From: Rhynchospora pubera
Taxonomy: Eukaryota > Streptophyta > Magnoliopsida > Poales > Cyperaceae
DNA: 64,000 nt
Assembly (NCBI GenBank): GCA_028095005.1
Contig: CM051461.1
Span: 162,970,574 to 163,034,573 of the forward strand
Direction of reading: 5' to 3'
Position 1 is the first letter of the stretch; every line of letters starts with the position of its first letter. Below are positions 34,594-46,350 of this stretch, in pieces. Under the pieces are notes generated by a model that did not search any database, had not been told where the DNA came from, and was given only the letters and a program-made list of their open reading frames with translations. Made by a program: the position numbers and the translations under genes.

Positions 34594-37209
34594 TGAATAT
34601 AGTTCTTACATTGACACATAATAAACGATTTTTTTTGTGAAATCATCTGATCTTTTTCCCTCTTAAATAAGGTGGACAAAGATGAACCCAATGGAGCTTT
34701 TTTTAAAAATTTTAATTACTTTTTAGGTCTTTTTTGGCAATCCGAAGTGACAGATTTTTTTCGCTTCTACAATCTAACATTTGCCACTGCGCCATTAATT
34801 GTCCTTTTCAAAAAAAAAAAAAAAGTATTGCGGAAATGGGCCCATGATTTCTTATATAATAATATTTGTCGACGTGTCGATTGTCAAATGTAGATATTTA
34901 GCTCTGGTGTGTATAATAAGAGAAGATCCTTATATTCCGACTGGATTTTGGGTTAGAATATTGAGTGGTTCAAAGATATCAATTGCACCAGGTGCAAACT
35001 TGCACTACTTTTAAGTTTTAAATGTTAGCTTTCATTTATGTCAAAAAAATGTTAGCTTTCATTATTTTTTACAAAAAGTTACAGTTATCACCTTCTTTAG
35101 AAAAAAGAAATATATTTGTGCAGTTAACACTTATCAGCAGTGGCCACGAAAAAATCACGCCGTCGGAGAAGTAGTAGTAAACAAATACACGTCTATGAAA
35201 GGAATGCCTCCCGTCTAACCCAACAAATTGTAATATCTAGTGTAAATAAACTATTTCTTAGGCTCAAAAGATGATGTTATGGACCTAATCTAATCCGTAA
35301 TCATTTTGCTTTTTAATGGCCAATGTCTTCCTTTTGACATTTGGTGGGTAGGTTTCTCTGGCGTCACTTTGGATTTCAAAAACACAGAAATCTTACTCTT
35401 ACACTTTGAAGGTCCATAAAAATAATCAACTTGTAATTGAAAGGCTAACCATCACATATCTCACTGCTGTCGTATCATGATTAGATTATCGATATAGATT
35501 ATAAGCAGTACTTTTTGTAACGACCTTACCTAGGTCGTCACCTTAAAGCTCGTCAATAACATACAAAGATTGATTTTAGTTTTAGTTTAATTTATATATG
35601 ATTAAGTTGAATTCGAATTAGTGATTTATTAAGCTACGTACCGAGTTCATATTATCATAATAAAAATATATAAAAACGCAATCTTATATTTTGTATTATT
35701 TTTCGTATAATTTTTGGGACGCTAATAATATTGGAAATTCTAAAATTCATTTAGTTAGATCTAATAATATTGGAAATTATAATTTCAGATCAATTTCAGG
35801 AAGAATTGACAAAAAAAAAATAAATGATTCGACTTTACTAGAACAATTTTGTTCTGAGCCACATGCAGTTAGTATCCTCTGAACAGAACTGGCATAAACC
35901 GGACATCTCCAGTGCTATGAAAAGATGGGATTGGACTTATCCAGTTGCTCTAGTGCTCTCTCATGTTCCTCTCTTCAAGACTCGAGTACAGCTGATTGTT
36001 AACTTTGAACTCCAGCTGCGGCTAGTCTTCCTAGGGCCTATCTTTTATTGGGCTTTTTCTCTCCTTGACTGCAATGGCCCAACAACCACTCAATCAATTC
36101 ATGTGCTTAGAACATTTCATTAAAACACCCTATCAATTATCATGGTCATTACATTATCAACATATTATGGGCTTATTTGCTATTAATAGTTCAAATGTTA
36201 AGAAATATTAGGTTTTTCATAATAATATGATTAGAAATATTGGATGACAAGTAGATTGAAATAGATTATTGGGGCAAATTGCTCTCTTTATGTCATGTAA
36301 AACTGGTAAATGCCGCTCACGGTTTTTTCCAGTCAATGCTTTTATTCTTAAACAAAATTGGTACGTTACACTTTGCTTTGTGTTACATTTTATTTACATA
36401 CAAGATATTTCGTGAAATGTTTAAATAAATATTTTGACTGTGTACCAGGACCTCGCAGTTTGTGCTGCTGTGCCTAAATGGTTCATTAGTCATTCCTCAT
36501 ATCACTGAATTTTGTGATGATTGTGTGCTGTTTAATTAAATCTGTAACGTCATAAACAGATTTTAGTTCAGATATAGTCACCTGTAATCCAATTAAATGT
36601 AGAGACAAAATAATTTTAAGATTCATATCTTCTAAATGAAGAACAAGGATCAAATAAAGTATACAGCGCAATAAAATCTAAAGCATCAACCTTAAACACA
36701 TCTCTGTTGAGTGAGCTCGAAGGATTCCAAATTCAAATTCAATCAATAAGAGAGAACAAAAGAAAAGGAAAGGAAAAGCAAAAGAAAACAAAGCAGAGAG
36801 TTGTTTACAGACTTTAAAGCGCAAAGCATATAAGCTACTGATCCATTCCCACCATCCTTTTTGGATTCTTTGTGGATGTTTACCTGTATAACAGCACAAA
36901 GCAAGTCGCTGCATGTGTCAGATTGTATCATCAAAAATTAAGACCATATGCAAAAAAATGAGTTGTGATCCAGGAAAAAACGACTCAGAATACAAAGAAA
37001 AATCAAACTTGAACGCCACACAATATCTGATAACTGTTATGTCAAGTTACCTTTGAATTCAAATATTCCATCCAGGTTGTACACCGCGCCGCTTTTTTTC
37101 CCTTACTTTAAAGCATTGTTTGCTATATTTCATTTCCTCTCCACACAACACTACACAAATTCTATCCTCAATTCTGATTCAATTCCATTGTACAATTACA
37201 TTTTGCACA
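34592..37209. other. Intergenic, upstream of the NHL gene; doubtful exon-like pieces
   Basis: AT-rich. Two pieces are less random than their surroundings. Plus-strand frames at 35691-36123 contain RSNNIGNYNFRSISGRIDKK and then WHKPDISSAMKRWDWTYPVA. A minus-strand stretch at about 36812-36894, bounded by AG on one side and GT on the other, reads GKHPQRIQKGWWEWISSLYA or alternatively VNIHKESKKDGGNGSVAYML. I recognise no family in either, so they may be gene or organelle-DNA fragments or chance. The NHL promoter should lie just left of 37210. Confidence 0.25.
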
Positions 37210-38251
37210 ATGGCTGCTCCAGGCTTCCGCCATCAAGGTACCCAAAACCCTGCTGGTGGAGCCCGGCGATTGCTTTGTTGCTTGCTAGCATTGGTGGTGA
37301 CCATTGTTGTAATTGTTGGCCTTATAATTCTCATTTTCTGGCTAGTTGTCCGTCCAAAACCAATTGATTACTATGTTGATGGTGCGAGTGTTCATGATTT
37401 TAACATCAGTTCTTCTGATGCGCTTAATGCAACACTTGATCTCACTCTTGTAGCAGACAACCACCGTAATCACAGGGTTTCTGTGTACTATGACGACTTC
37501 GAAGTCACTGTTTGGTAATGCAAGTTTCTGTATTTTTTCTGAAACGATTACATATACTAATGATGCCATCATACAATCAAAGCACAATTATTTTATATAT
37601 TTTATCTACTTCCAAATTATGGACCAATGATGTTCATTCTTACCTGGTTCCCACAAATGGTAATATATACCTTATCCAATATTTGATAACATGTTGTTCA
37701 ATTATTAATGTTGAACATAGACGAAAATATTGGATAGGTGTTTAGTTGTTTACAACTGCCAACCGTTAGACAGTCCATATTAAATGGGTGGACAGTACGT
37801 AACAGTCCAGTAAGTCCACATTAAAATTGCCTTGGAAAAATAATTTGGAGCAAATATTAAAATTGTTAATTCATTTTTTTTAATCAATTACATCGCTAAG
37901 GATTACTAATTGAAAATTGTCTGCTTGCTATAACACTATAAAAGGTATGATGATAACATGATAGCATTCAGCAATGTCGATCCATTCTACCAACCAAAGC
38001 GCAATGAAACTAGGCTCGATGTACACCCACTAGCCAAGTCCACACCTCTGCTTAATTCAGTGGCCAAGGACTTAAAGCATGACAGATCCGGTGGAAAGGT
38101 TGAGCTAGAGGTTCGAGTCAGGTCAAGGATCAGGTTCAAAGTCGGGTCGGCCAAGACAAAGCACTACACCTTGCATGCATATTGCCCCGTGGTCGTGAAA
38201 TTCTCTTCGGCAACTAATTTTGATAGAGTCTATTGTGATGTTGATATTTGA
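37210..38251 (+). CDS. NDR1/HIN1-like (NHL) LEA2-domain membrane protein
   Basis: Two exons, 37210-37514 and 37945-38251 (TGA stop), joined within a Trp codon (TG|G) at a GT-AG intron, encode 203 residues, the usual NHL size. The layout is a short cytosolic N terminus (1-20, ending GGARR), one long transmembrane segment (21-47, LLCCLLALVV..IFWLVV) and the family's RPKPIDYYVDGASVHDFNIS junction. A LEA2-type beta-sandwich domain follows (about 75-190) with SVYYDDFEVTVWYDDNMIAF, the VDPFYQPKRN segment, and a C terminus TNFDRVYCDVDI. NHL proteins are membrane-anchored, often at the plasma membrane or plasmodesmata, and many respond to pathogens or stress; this member's role cannot be told. The ATG context (CACAATGGCT) fits plant starts. 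An upstream in-frame ATG lies in the leader, but the protein from 37210 matches the family better. Confidence 0.92.
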
Positions 38252-39809
38252 GTTTCAGGTTTGATTAATTGTTCATTTGTTTGTAGTGACTAAGGATTGA
38301 TTTTCTTTTGTGCATTTCTTTGTATTTTCTGGTTTCTCTTTTGGTATGGATGCTCTGTTTTTAACTGTACGGTAATGATTGTTAAACTTCAGCTGATTGA
38401 TTTTCTTATATTTTTGTAAAAAAAAAAAGGGATATGTGTTTCACTTTCGCTATATCAATAGGTAAAAGGCTCATTAAAAGCTGCAGATTGCTTTGTTTGG
38501 GGGGGGGGGGGGGGGGGCGGAGCGTATCAACTTTTTTGGATGGCTAACGGAGCTGTAATGGTCGCCAGAAATGAAGAAAAGATGTTGAAAAATAAAAAAA
38601 TATTATTGAAATATTTGATAATTGTGATTGTATTACTAAACTAATATGAATTTTAAGAATGGTATTGCAACATAGGATTTAAAAGACCGATACTAATATT
38701 GGATTTTTAAAGTCCGACATTAGCTGATGATATCAGACTTTGAAACAACGACTTTAGCTAATATCAAACTTTGAAATTTCGACACTAGCTAAAAATCGAA
38801 AAAATGCGTACAATGAAACAGCCACATTGAGTTTGGAATTGTTTTGGATTTTAGTGAGGGCCATGAAGCAAACCATTATACTGGAATGTAGTTTGACATA
38901 TAAAAATACAATAGCTTATATTACCTTTGCAGCTGCTCAGGCCTCAAAAGTGCAAAACGTGCATGCACAAAATCGTATAATAGTATAATTAAACTAATTA
39001 CCAAATATAAAACGCATTTTACATTTCAATCATGTCACACGCACCAAATAATTAATCTCAAGATTACACAAAGCATGTCGCTCATGCCACACGAGTGTTA
39101 TATACACAACTAAAAATGTTCAATCACGCCACATAGAAGGATTACAACTTCATTAGTTGCAAAGGAACATAGCAAGAAAAAAAAATGAATCAAGTTAGAG
39201 ATGAAGAACATGACAAAAGAACGTTCTAACTTGCTCCACCGATCTAGAGAAATCGAACTCATTTAATTTATACAATCATCGTCTCGCAAACCTTAATTTC
39301 TTCATTTCAATTGCATCTGTGTGCTTCATCAATTCCCAAATTAGTTGATTCTAATATAGATTTCGACTAATTCCGATCTTGTCAAATTAATTTCCTGAAA
39401 GGTAATCAAATAAAATTTTATCTAAATTTGGTATTCATTAATTGATCAAACTTTTCAATTTTGACCAAAATTGTGACCGTCATTGATAAATCAACAGCTA
39501 AAAAATGTGACGTATTCTTACTATGGAGATTTTCAACATGCTCTTACAACTAGAGGTGATAACAATGATTTTTGATAGAGTTTATTAATGTCCATCATTC
39601 TTTTTGCTTTTGTCCAATATCTCAAACTTGAATATATTCATATAATGTGAATAAAAATAAAATATTCTCATGTACTTATTTTGTGAACAAAAGAAATTAA
39701 AATTTTAAGTATTTTTTATTGTATAATTTATGTGAATTGTCCCAATTTGTGCGATGACTTATACAAGCAAAGAAGATTCACTTCAGTGAAAGAAAATTCA
39801 TTGGTCAAC
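38252..39809. other. Intergenic, downstream of NHL
   Basis: The beginning is the NHL 3' UTR. A poly-G run of about 18 follows at 38500-38517. A stretch at about 38640-38790 repeats 'TCCGACATTAGCTGATGATATC'-like motifs. No gene was recognised. Confidence 0.35.
38500..38517. repeat. Poly-G homopolymer
   Basis: An uninterrupted run of about 18 G, unusual in this AT-rich window. Its length may be unreliable in sequencing. Confidence 0.85.
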
Positions 39810-39966
39810 GGGTGCGTTTGGATAGGTGTGGGAAGAAGGGAAGAAGGGAAGAAGTGGGAAGAAGTATTGGGAATTGTGTAACTTTGTGAAGAGTTTGAAT
39901 TGTTTATAATTTTTTTTCTTCTTCTTCCTTCTTCTTCTTCTTTCTTCCAACGATCCAAACGCACCC
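39810..39966. mobile_element. 'GTTTGGAT' MITE, copy 4
   Basis: A 157 bp element with inverted ends GGGTGCGTTTGGAT / ATCCAAACGCACCC, perfect over 14 bp, flanked by AAC on both sides (39807-39809 and 39967-39969). The internal sequence is nearly identical to copy 2 at 8229-8377, including the repeated GGGAAGAAG block and the CTTCTTC right half. Confidence 0.8.
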
Positions 39967-40069
39967 AACAAGAGTAGTATCTTCAATACTTTTCTTTCAT
40001 TCCGTTTGTATGATTTATTAAATGAAAAAACGATAAAGTTATGAAGTTGTAACATTTTTATTGCCGGAA

Positions 40070-40380
40070 ATAGACATGTCAATATACTAACATTTCGAAC
40101 GTTTTCATTCCGTTCCGTCCAAACGGAACGTTAAATGAAAGAGAAGACGGTTTCGTTTCTGAAAACGGAACATTAAACGAAACTGAAATTTGTAAACGTT
40201 ATTGAAATGAAACACAAAAATAGACTAAAATCAATGGAAAATGAAAAACGGAACGAAAAACTTTCATTTACCGAAACGGAACGAAAAACTTTCGTTTACC
40301 GAAACGAAATGAAAACGAAAGAGTAATTTTATTTTGTTACTGAAACGAAACGTTAAACAGAACATACTTATTTCAATCTG
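40070..40380. mobile_element. hAT-like MITE, 'CCGTTTCGTT' family, worn copy
   Basis: Dense CGTTCCGTCC, AACGGAACG and CGAAACGAA motifs like those in 8531-8803 and 40989-41277, with a tandem 'ACGGAACGAAAAACTTTC' unit near 40250-40290. The exact ends and target duplication are not recognisable. Confidence 0.5.
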
Positions 40381-40449
40381 TTCGCAAGTTTAATTAGGGA
40401 TTTCCAGGAATTATAAGTGCCATCGGCAAATATACCATCCCAGCCATCG

Positions 40450-40659
40450 CTAAATACAAAGTGAACATATACAGCAAATAAGGTGAGCATATAAACAATC
40501 TAAGTGAACACTTACTAACAAATAAGTGTTGTCATCACTTGTTCAGAAGTTTATATGCATATTCAACTTATTTTCATTGAACTTATTTGTTTGTATGTGT
40601 TCACTTAGATCGTCTATATGTTCATTTTGTTTACTGTATATGTTCAGTTTATATTTAGT
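40450..40659. mobile_element. Foldback MITE, 'GTGAACAC' family, copy 2
   Basis: Arms CTAAATACAAAGTGAACATA and TATGTTCAGTTTATATTTAG are inverted, with further matching blocks AAGTGAACACTTACTAACAAA and CTTATTTGTTTGTATGTGTT around a loop containing GTTGTCATCACTTGTTCAG. Copy 1 at 3826-4012 carries the same loop (TTTTGTCATCTCTTGTTCAG). The open frames on both strands here are by-products of the palindrome. Confidence 0.65.
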
Positions 40660-40988
40660 AATGACAGGAATGACAAAACTGCATACGGTAATAATCAATT
40701 TCCACGAGGAATCGTGCATTCGTGCTCTGAATCTCTGATCTCTCATTGGATTTTGAGAAATATGAAATATCTCCATTTGAGCCCAATCTCAATACAAAAC
40801 TGGCCGAAAATTTAAAAAATAATATTAAATTAATATAATATATTAAAATTAATATCAATATAATAATATTTTTTAAATAATATCACGAGATCGGAATTCC
40901 AGATTCCGAACACAAAATCAGAATCCAGGATTCCGATCTTAGCTAAGATCGGAATCCTGGATTCCGATCTTATTAATATGGTTGCATT

Positions 40989-41277
40989 TATGCCTGCCGA
41001 CGGTATACCGTTTACCGTGTACCGTGCATGTTCCGTCCAAACGAAACGAGTGACGAATCACTTTTCAGCATACGTTTCCTAAACGGAACTGTAAACGGAA
41101 TGGATTTCGTCATACCGTTGTGTGAAATGCAGTGTAAAATGAGTCGTTCCGCTACGTTCCGTCCATTCCGTTACAAACGGAACGGATAACGAATCGTTCT
41201 AGTGCATACCGTTATTGAAACGGAACGGCAAACGGAATAGCCCGTTCCGTTGCCGTTTGCAACGTTAAACAGGTCTA
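40989..41277. mobile_element. hAT-type MITE, 'CCGTTTCGTT' family, copy 2
   Basis: A 289 bp element flanked by a perfect 8 bp duplication GTTGCATT (40981-40988 and 41278-41285). Ends TATGCCTGCCGACGG and, on the complement of the right end, TAGACCTGTTTAACG. The interior carries repeated ACCGTT, CGTTCCGT and AACGGAACGG blocks in both orientations. Relative of 8531-8803. Confidence 0.8.
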
Positions 41278-41285
41278 GTTGCATT

Positions 41286-42347
41286 TTGCCCAAGTGATGG
41301 TTTCATTTGGTACAGAAATTGTGACCGAATCCATCCATACCAATGCATACACCGTCCAAGAATTTAACAAAACTGGATCATGGCGCTGGCGCATGGTCTA
41401 TGGGCCTGTAAATGATTATCATTAATATATCAGATATCTATTAAGGTCATTTATCATATGCTTTTAAGCCCAGTTATCACCATTTAAGATGGGCTACAAG
41501 CCCATTTATAATCTTGTAACGCACTCTAATAGACCGTTTGTTTTGAATTGGGTCGACTTAGCTTCTACAGCAAATTGGGAAATGAAAATGAAAATAAGAA
41601 GGAACGAAATAATAATAATATTCCCTCAGCCAGCGTGGTCTCACTAGCAAACAAAAGGTACAAAGTTAGGTCTTACTTTAACTAGATGTTAAATAGCATG
41701 TCAGTAATTTTGTTATCTAATTTCAACTTTGATTATTATAATTGTCGGAATAAATTCTTTGTCTGTATATCCCTTTTTTTTTAATACAACTCGTTCGCCT
41801 TTCACGTGTACCATTAGGATCGGAACCAAATTTCGAAGACAAAATTTAAATACAGAGAAATTTTAAATATTTCAGACCTAACACTCTGTGAGTCATGGCA
41901 TGGATAAGACAACTGTTTTTCTAACTACTTCCAATATGAAGGCCCCCCAAATTATGCATTTGATAACATCATTCTATTAAAAAAAAAAAAAAAGTTAAGG
42001 CTGAATGAAACTTTTGAGGGAGAAAAAACATTTTAAAAAAATCGGTTGGAATTCAATCATGAAGCAGCACTTCATCGAATCGATGCACCTGGAAGAATGG
42101 GCCAGGTTTAGTTCTTTTAAAAAGATTTGTGGGATCTCAATTATATAGGCACCACAACCCAGGTATTTCTCTGATGCGATGATTGTGTTCATGCTAAACT
42201 TGTAGTCTAAAAATATTAGATTCCATCGTTCAATCCATGAGGAAACTTGCAATTATTGAGTCCGTAATTTTTTTTATATTCGAAGGATATGAAATTGACT
42301 TTCTGTTAAAATCAGGTTGATTTAGAAAATGATTCCTACACTTTAAT
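41286..42347. other. Intergenic, no recognised gene
   Basis: AT-rich. Short open frames on both strands have no recognisable similarity. Confidence 0.35.
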
Positions 42348-42497
42348 GGCTCTTTTTGGAACTTTGGATGGTGTGGGAATAAGAAGAATAAGGGAAGAAG
42401 TGGGAAGAAGTATTGAGAAGTATGTAACTTTGTTAAAAGTTTGTATTATTTATAATAAATTTATTCCCTTATTTCCACATCTCATCCAAACGGAGCC
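42348..42497. mobile_element. 'GTTTGGAT' MITE, copy 5
   Basis: A 150 bp element, starting GGCTCTTTTTGGAACTTTGG (a disrupted left end) and ending ATCCAAACGGAGCC as copy 3 does. The core GTGTGGGAATAAG and GAAGTATGTAACTTTG matches the family. No clean target duplication. Confidence 0.6.
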
Positions 42498-43050
42498 AGA
42501 AGAAGATGTGGCGCTTGTTGAAATTGTTATTGTTGCCGTGGCAATGAACATATAGCTTTGGTTTAATGATTCAATCACGCACAAAAAAAAAAAACATAAC
42601 TAAATAAACATATATTAACAAAAAGAAAAAATCTTAAAATAAATATATTTAATTTTTCATTTCCACCAAACTGATACTTCAACTTTTTTTTATATAAAAA
42701 TATATTAATCTCTTCAACTTTGTTTGCACCAAATCATTTCTTTAACATCTGAAAACAAAATATCTTAATAATGCTGCAACTCTCTTTCAGAATAATCCAA
42801 TCAATTTTTTTCTTTATTATTTTTTCCTTAAAAAAAAATCGGGACTAATCTTGTACAAATAAATTTGGTAGCAGTTTTTTCATTTTAAAAATTCAGGGAG
42901 TATATTTTTATCTTTTTTTTTAAGGATCAATTTTACGATAAATAAAAGTTTGAAAAATAAGTTGGCGTTCTAAAAGTTCTTCGACAAAAATTAGATTTAT
43001 CACTTGAGTTAGAGGAAAGATAAAGACTATAAGAAAAGAAAAGCCTCATC
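42498..43050. other. Intergenic, no recognised gene
   Basis: A/T-rich low-complexity sequence. Nothing recognised. Confidence 0.3.
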
Positions 43051-43280
43051 GTGAGACATTGGATAGGCCGGGAATAGAGAATAGGAATAAAAAATTTCGA
43101 TTTACGTGTTTATTCTTATTTTTGTGCAAAACAAACGGTATAAGAATAAGAAATTTGGGCTCTTATTTCTATACTAACAAAACCATGGTATAAGAATAAG
43201 GAATAAGGATAAGCATGCAAATCGAAATTCCTTATTCTTATATCTTATTCACGGTTTATTCCGTTGCATCCAAACACACG
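43051..43280. mobile_element. Candidate foldback MITE ('GGAATAA' arms)
   Basis: The left arm GGATAGGCCGGGAATAGAGA..AAATTTCGATTT is inverted in AAATCGAAATTCCTTATTC..CGGTTTATTCCGTTGCATCC. A second inner pair, AACGGTATAAGAATAAG and CATGGTATAAGAATAAG, is in direct orientation. Ends resemble 'TTGGATAGG ... CATCCAAAC', so it may be a diverged relative of the 'GTTTGGAT' MITEs. Confidence 0.5.
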
Positions 43281-45429
43281 TTTATTACGGGTCTGGCATC
43301 CTGCCGTTGCTTACCAAACACTATTAACGGAGTAGTTGCAGGCAAGTCATTTTCAAGCAAAGTCACTTGCTTGGTTTAAGCCATCAGGAAGAAACCAAAC
43401 ACTACACAGGATGCTTTCACGTTCATTCTTACATCAGTCCTTGCTTCTTTTTTCCCTCATTTAATTCTTTTCCGGAACTTTACGCATATGAAAACTCCGA
43501 CCAACTAACAGTTTCAATTCTATTTCAAGATACAACAGATATATATGAGAAGTAGACCTGACTGACAGGATCCGTCTTCAGATTTAATATATTTTACAAT
43601 TTTAATTCACCTGAATCCAATAATTTTTTATAGTTCCAAAATTTGAAAAAACTAAACAAATCCAAAATTAAATTCGTAAGATGTATATCCTAAAAAAAAA
43701 TGCAAGATGCTCATTATTCTTTTATATAATATCGAATTTGAGGTCTGATCAGTCGCAACCGTTTATAAATAACAAGGAAGCTGGATTTTCAACCCTTGCA
43801 AAAAAAATTAAATCCGTAACAGAAAATTTCCATTATTATACTATGCGATGCTCATTCGATATTTTTGTACGTTTTTGGTATTGTATTTCGTTTGAAAAGT
43901 TTTATGATTTTATCTCAATTTAGAAATAAACCATTTTCAAACATAGTTTTGTATTTGGATAAAGTATGAAAATATCCCTACTTTATTTAATGATAAATGT
44001 TCGTCGAAAACTCGAAATAGAAGTTCGATATAATTCAGTGTTGTCGATTGGCAACTAGTCAAGTGTAGATGAAGCCAAACCAATGATGTTTCAAATCATT
44101 CAATAAATGACAAACCAATTCTCAATTGAATCAAACTTACACGCGCTGAATATTATATATAAATATAAAAGGACTAAAAACATTAAAATTTTAAACTTTA
44201 TAAATATGCTACAAATGCATAATAAATTGGTTCTCTATAATAACTTATTCTGCCATAAAATGAATGTCAAAAGCGCGCCTCTCAATCTAAATCTAACATT
44301 CCAACTTATCAGCTCTTGGTGTCCTCCTATTTTCATAAACAGACAAAGAGTTAATATTAAACGAATTCGATATATTTACCAAATGATCCATAGAGTTCTA
44401 TTTATTTATTGTTTAAGCCCTTTAGACAAGAATCTTTATTCTCACCATTGTTTATTAGTTCTTAATTGCTGCTGGAAAAAAAACTGTTTTTTTTTATTTT
44501 CAATAAAAAAGCTGTTGTAAAATTAAAGTGGAAGGAAGAAAGAAAGAGTAACATAGAGACAACAATATTTCTCTTCTGCATTTCAAATTCTCAATATTTA
44601 GATTCCACGTACAATTTACAAGCCTCTATTTATAAGCAAGAAAAGAGATCTTTTAATAAATGACAAAGATATGTATCTCTGATATTTATCAAATGTAATA
44701 AATAATAAAGATGAACAATTTATAAATGATTTGTATCCATTTATAACAAAAACCACTGTATCCGGCAATAAACTAATTAATTAGAAAGAAAAACTGCTAA
44801 TTTTTTATGGGTTCAATTGTTCAAAAACAAAATAAAACTATTAATTGGTTCCATTTCTAGTGCATGCTCGGATTTAATTGTTCTACCTACTTTATCTAAA
44901 CGCCAACTGCACTTATTCTTTTATTATTGACAATTTGACATCATATATTCCACTTGATGAAGTTTCTGTAGATGAAAACCAATATTTCACCAACTTTTAA
45001 CCAATGCAGTCAGTATCTAGTGCTGGGATCCTCAAACAGCAAACTGCATCACTCATTTTTTTCCTATTTGATTTTGCTATGCTGCTATTACAAAATTGCT
45101 TTGCATACAATTATACCGTTGCTGAAAGTCATACCATATACTTCTAAGCAAGAAAAAATAAAATTAATAAACAATAGGATGACTGAAAAGAAAATACAAA
45201 ATGCAGTTCTTCGATTGTTAGGTTTATTACTGGACCACTGTTTGTTTGATTAAAACACTTGGAATATATATTAGAACAAATGATAAGTAATGATCTGGAT
45301 GTTATTATCATATAGATTGTTAAGGTTGCATGTCCAATCTCGAAAGAAATTTCACCTAACTTACTGGATTTTGCATTTAAAATTTGTAGGATCCTAGTAT
45401 GAATTTGCTATGATTCTGATCATTATCAT
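43281..45429. other. Intergenic, no recognised gene
   Basis: AT-rich with several plus-strand open frames of 60-137 codons (for example 43681-43923, 44107-44520, 44972-45253). Their Asn/Lys/Ile/Phe-rich composition is what AT-rich non-coding DNA gives, and none shows a motif I recognise. Confidence 0.3.
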
Positions 45430-46350
45430 TAAAAAAAATGGAAAAATCAGCCATATATCCTTCAATTCTTCATCAATCAGTTATATACCTTTCTATTCTT
45501 TAATATTGGTCATATGCCCTTCTAATCATAATAAATAAGATGTTTACCCTTTTATCAATCTAAATAAAATCTTAATTTAAAAGAATCAAATTTAAAATTT
45601 TAGGACAAAAATGACCTAACCTTTTCTCTCTTAGTTTTGTTTTAAGGAAAAGAAATAAAAAAGATCTCTTAGCTTAATTTGCCATTCAGAAACAAAGGCA
45701 AATGCTGCGCATCAAAATTCAAGAGCGAGCCAATTACCTGTATCTTGTCCCCAAATATTTTCTTGTAACCTCCGATTTGTTAACCAACCAATGGCACAAC
45801 GTCTCTCCGACATCAAAATAGAAGAAAACAATTCTGGAAGAAGAAAAGAAGTATTGGGAAATGTGTAACTTTGTGAAGAGTTTGGATTGTTTATAATTTT
45901 TTTTCTTCCCTTCTTTCTTCTTCCTACTTCTTCTCAATGCATCCAAACGGAGGCGAAGAAAAGAATACATAGGTTGATATAATACAAGCATACATGGACT
46001 TGAGAAAAATCTGAGATTTGATGCTAAAGAGAAAGACTACTAGTGATCTGACTATTGATTTAGTCTTAGTTTCATTCCAAATTGCATTTGTATATTTTTT
46101 CCATATTGCTATTGAATCATTTAGCGGATTTTTTTTTTTTTTTGAACGGCTGAGCAAAGGAGAAAGGATCAGGGACATTTTTGTCCTTAAAATTTTAATT
46201 TGATTTTTAAAAATTAAAACTTATTAAAGTTAATGAAAAGGGTAAATATCTATATTAGTTATGATTAAAGGGGTATATGACTAATATCAAAGATTAGAAA
46301 GATGTATGGCTGATTGAGAAAAAAATGAGGGATATATGGATGATTTTACC
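45430..46350. mobile_element. Foldback element with about 200 bp inverted arms
   Basis: The left arm (AAATCAGCCATATATCCTTC, TCAATCAGTTATATACC, GGTCATATGCCC, TTTACCCTTTTATCAA, AAAATTTTAGGACAAAAATG) is repeated in inverted order and orientation at about 46150-46350 (complement: AAATCATCCATATATCCCTC, TCATATACCCC, TTTACCCTTTTCATTAA, AAAATTTTAAGGACAAAAATG). A 'GTTTGGAT' MITE sits inside at 45826-45955. Non-coding; target duplication not resolved. Confidence 0.65.
45826..45955. mobile_element. 'GTTTGGAT' MITE, copy 6, nested in a foldback element
   Basis: Shares GAAGTATTGGGAAATGTGTA, TTTGTGAAGAGTTTGGATTG and the CTTCTTCC-rich right half, ending ATCCAAACGGAGGC. The left end is eroded. It lies between the arms of the 45430-46350 element, so it inserted after that element or travelled with it. 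Confidence 0.6.

Noticed and set aside
34023..34691. Tyr/Ile-rich open frames on the minus strand
   Set aside because: Created by the (TA)n and (AAT)n microsatellites.
44107..44520. 137-codon plus-strand open frame
   Set aside because: Asn/Lys/Ile/Leu-rich with no motif or splice partners; chance frame in AT-rich sequence.
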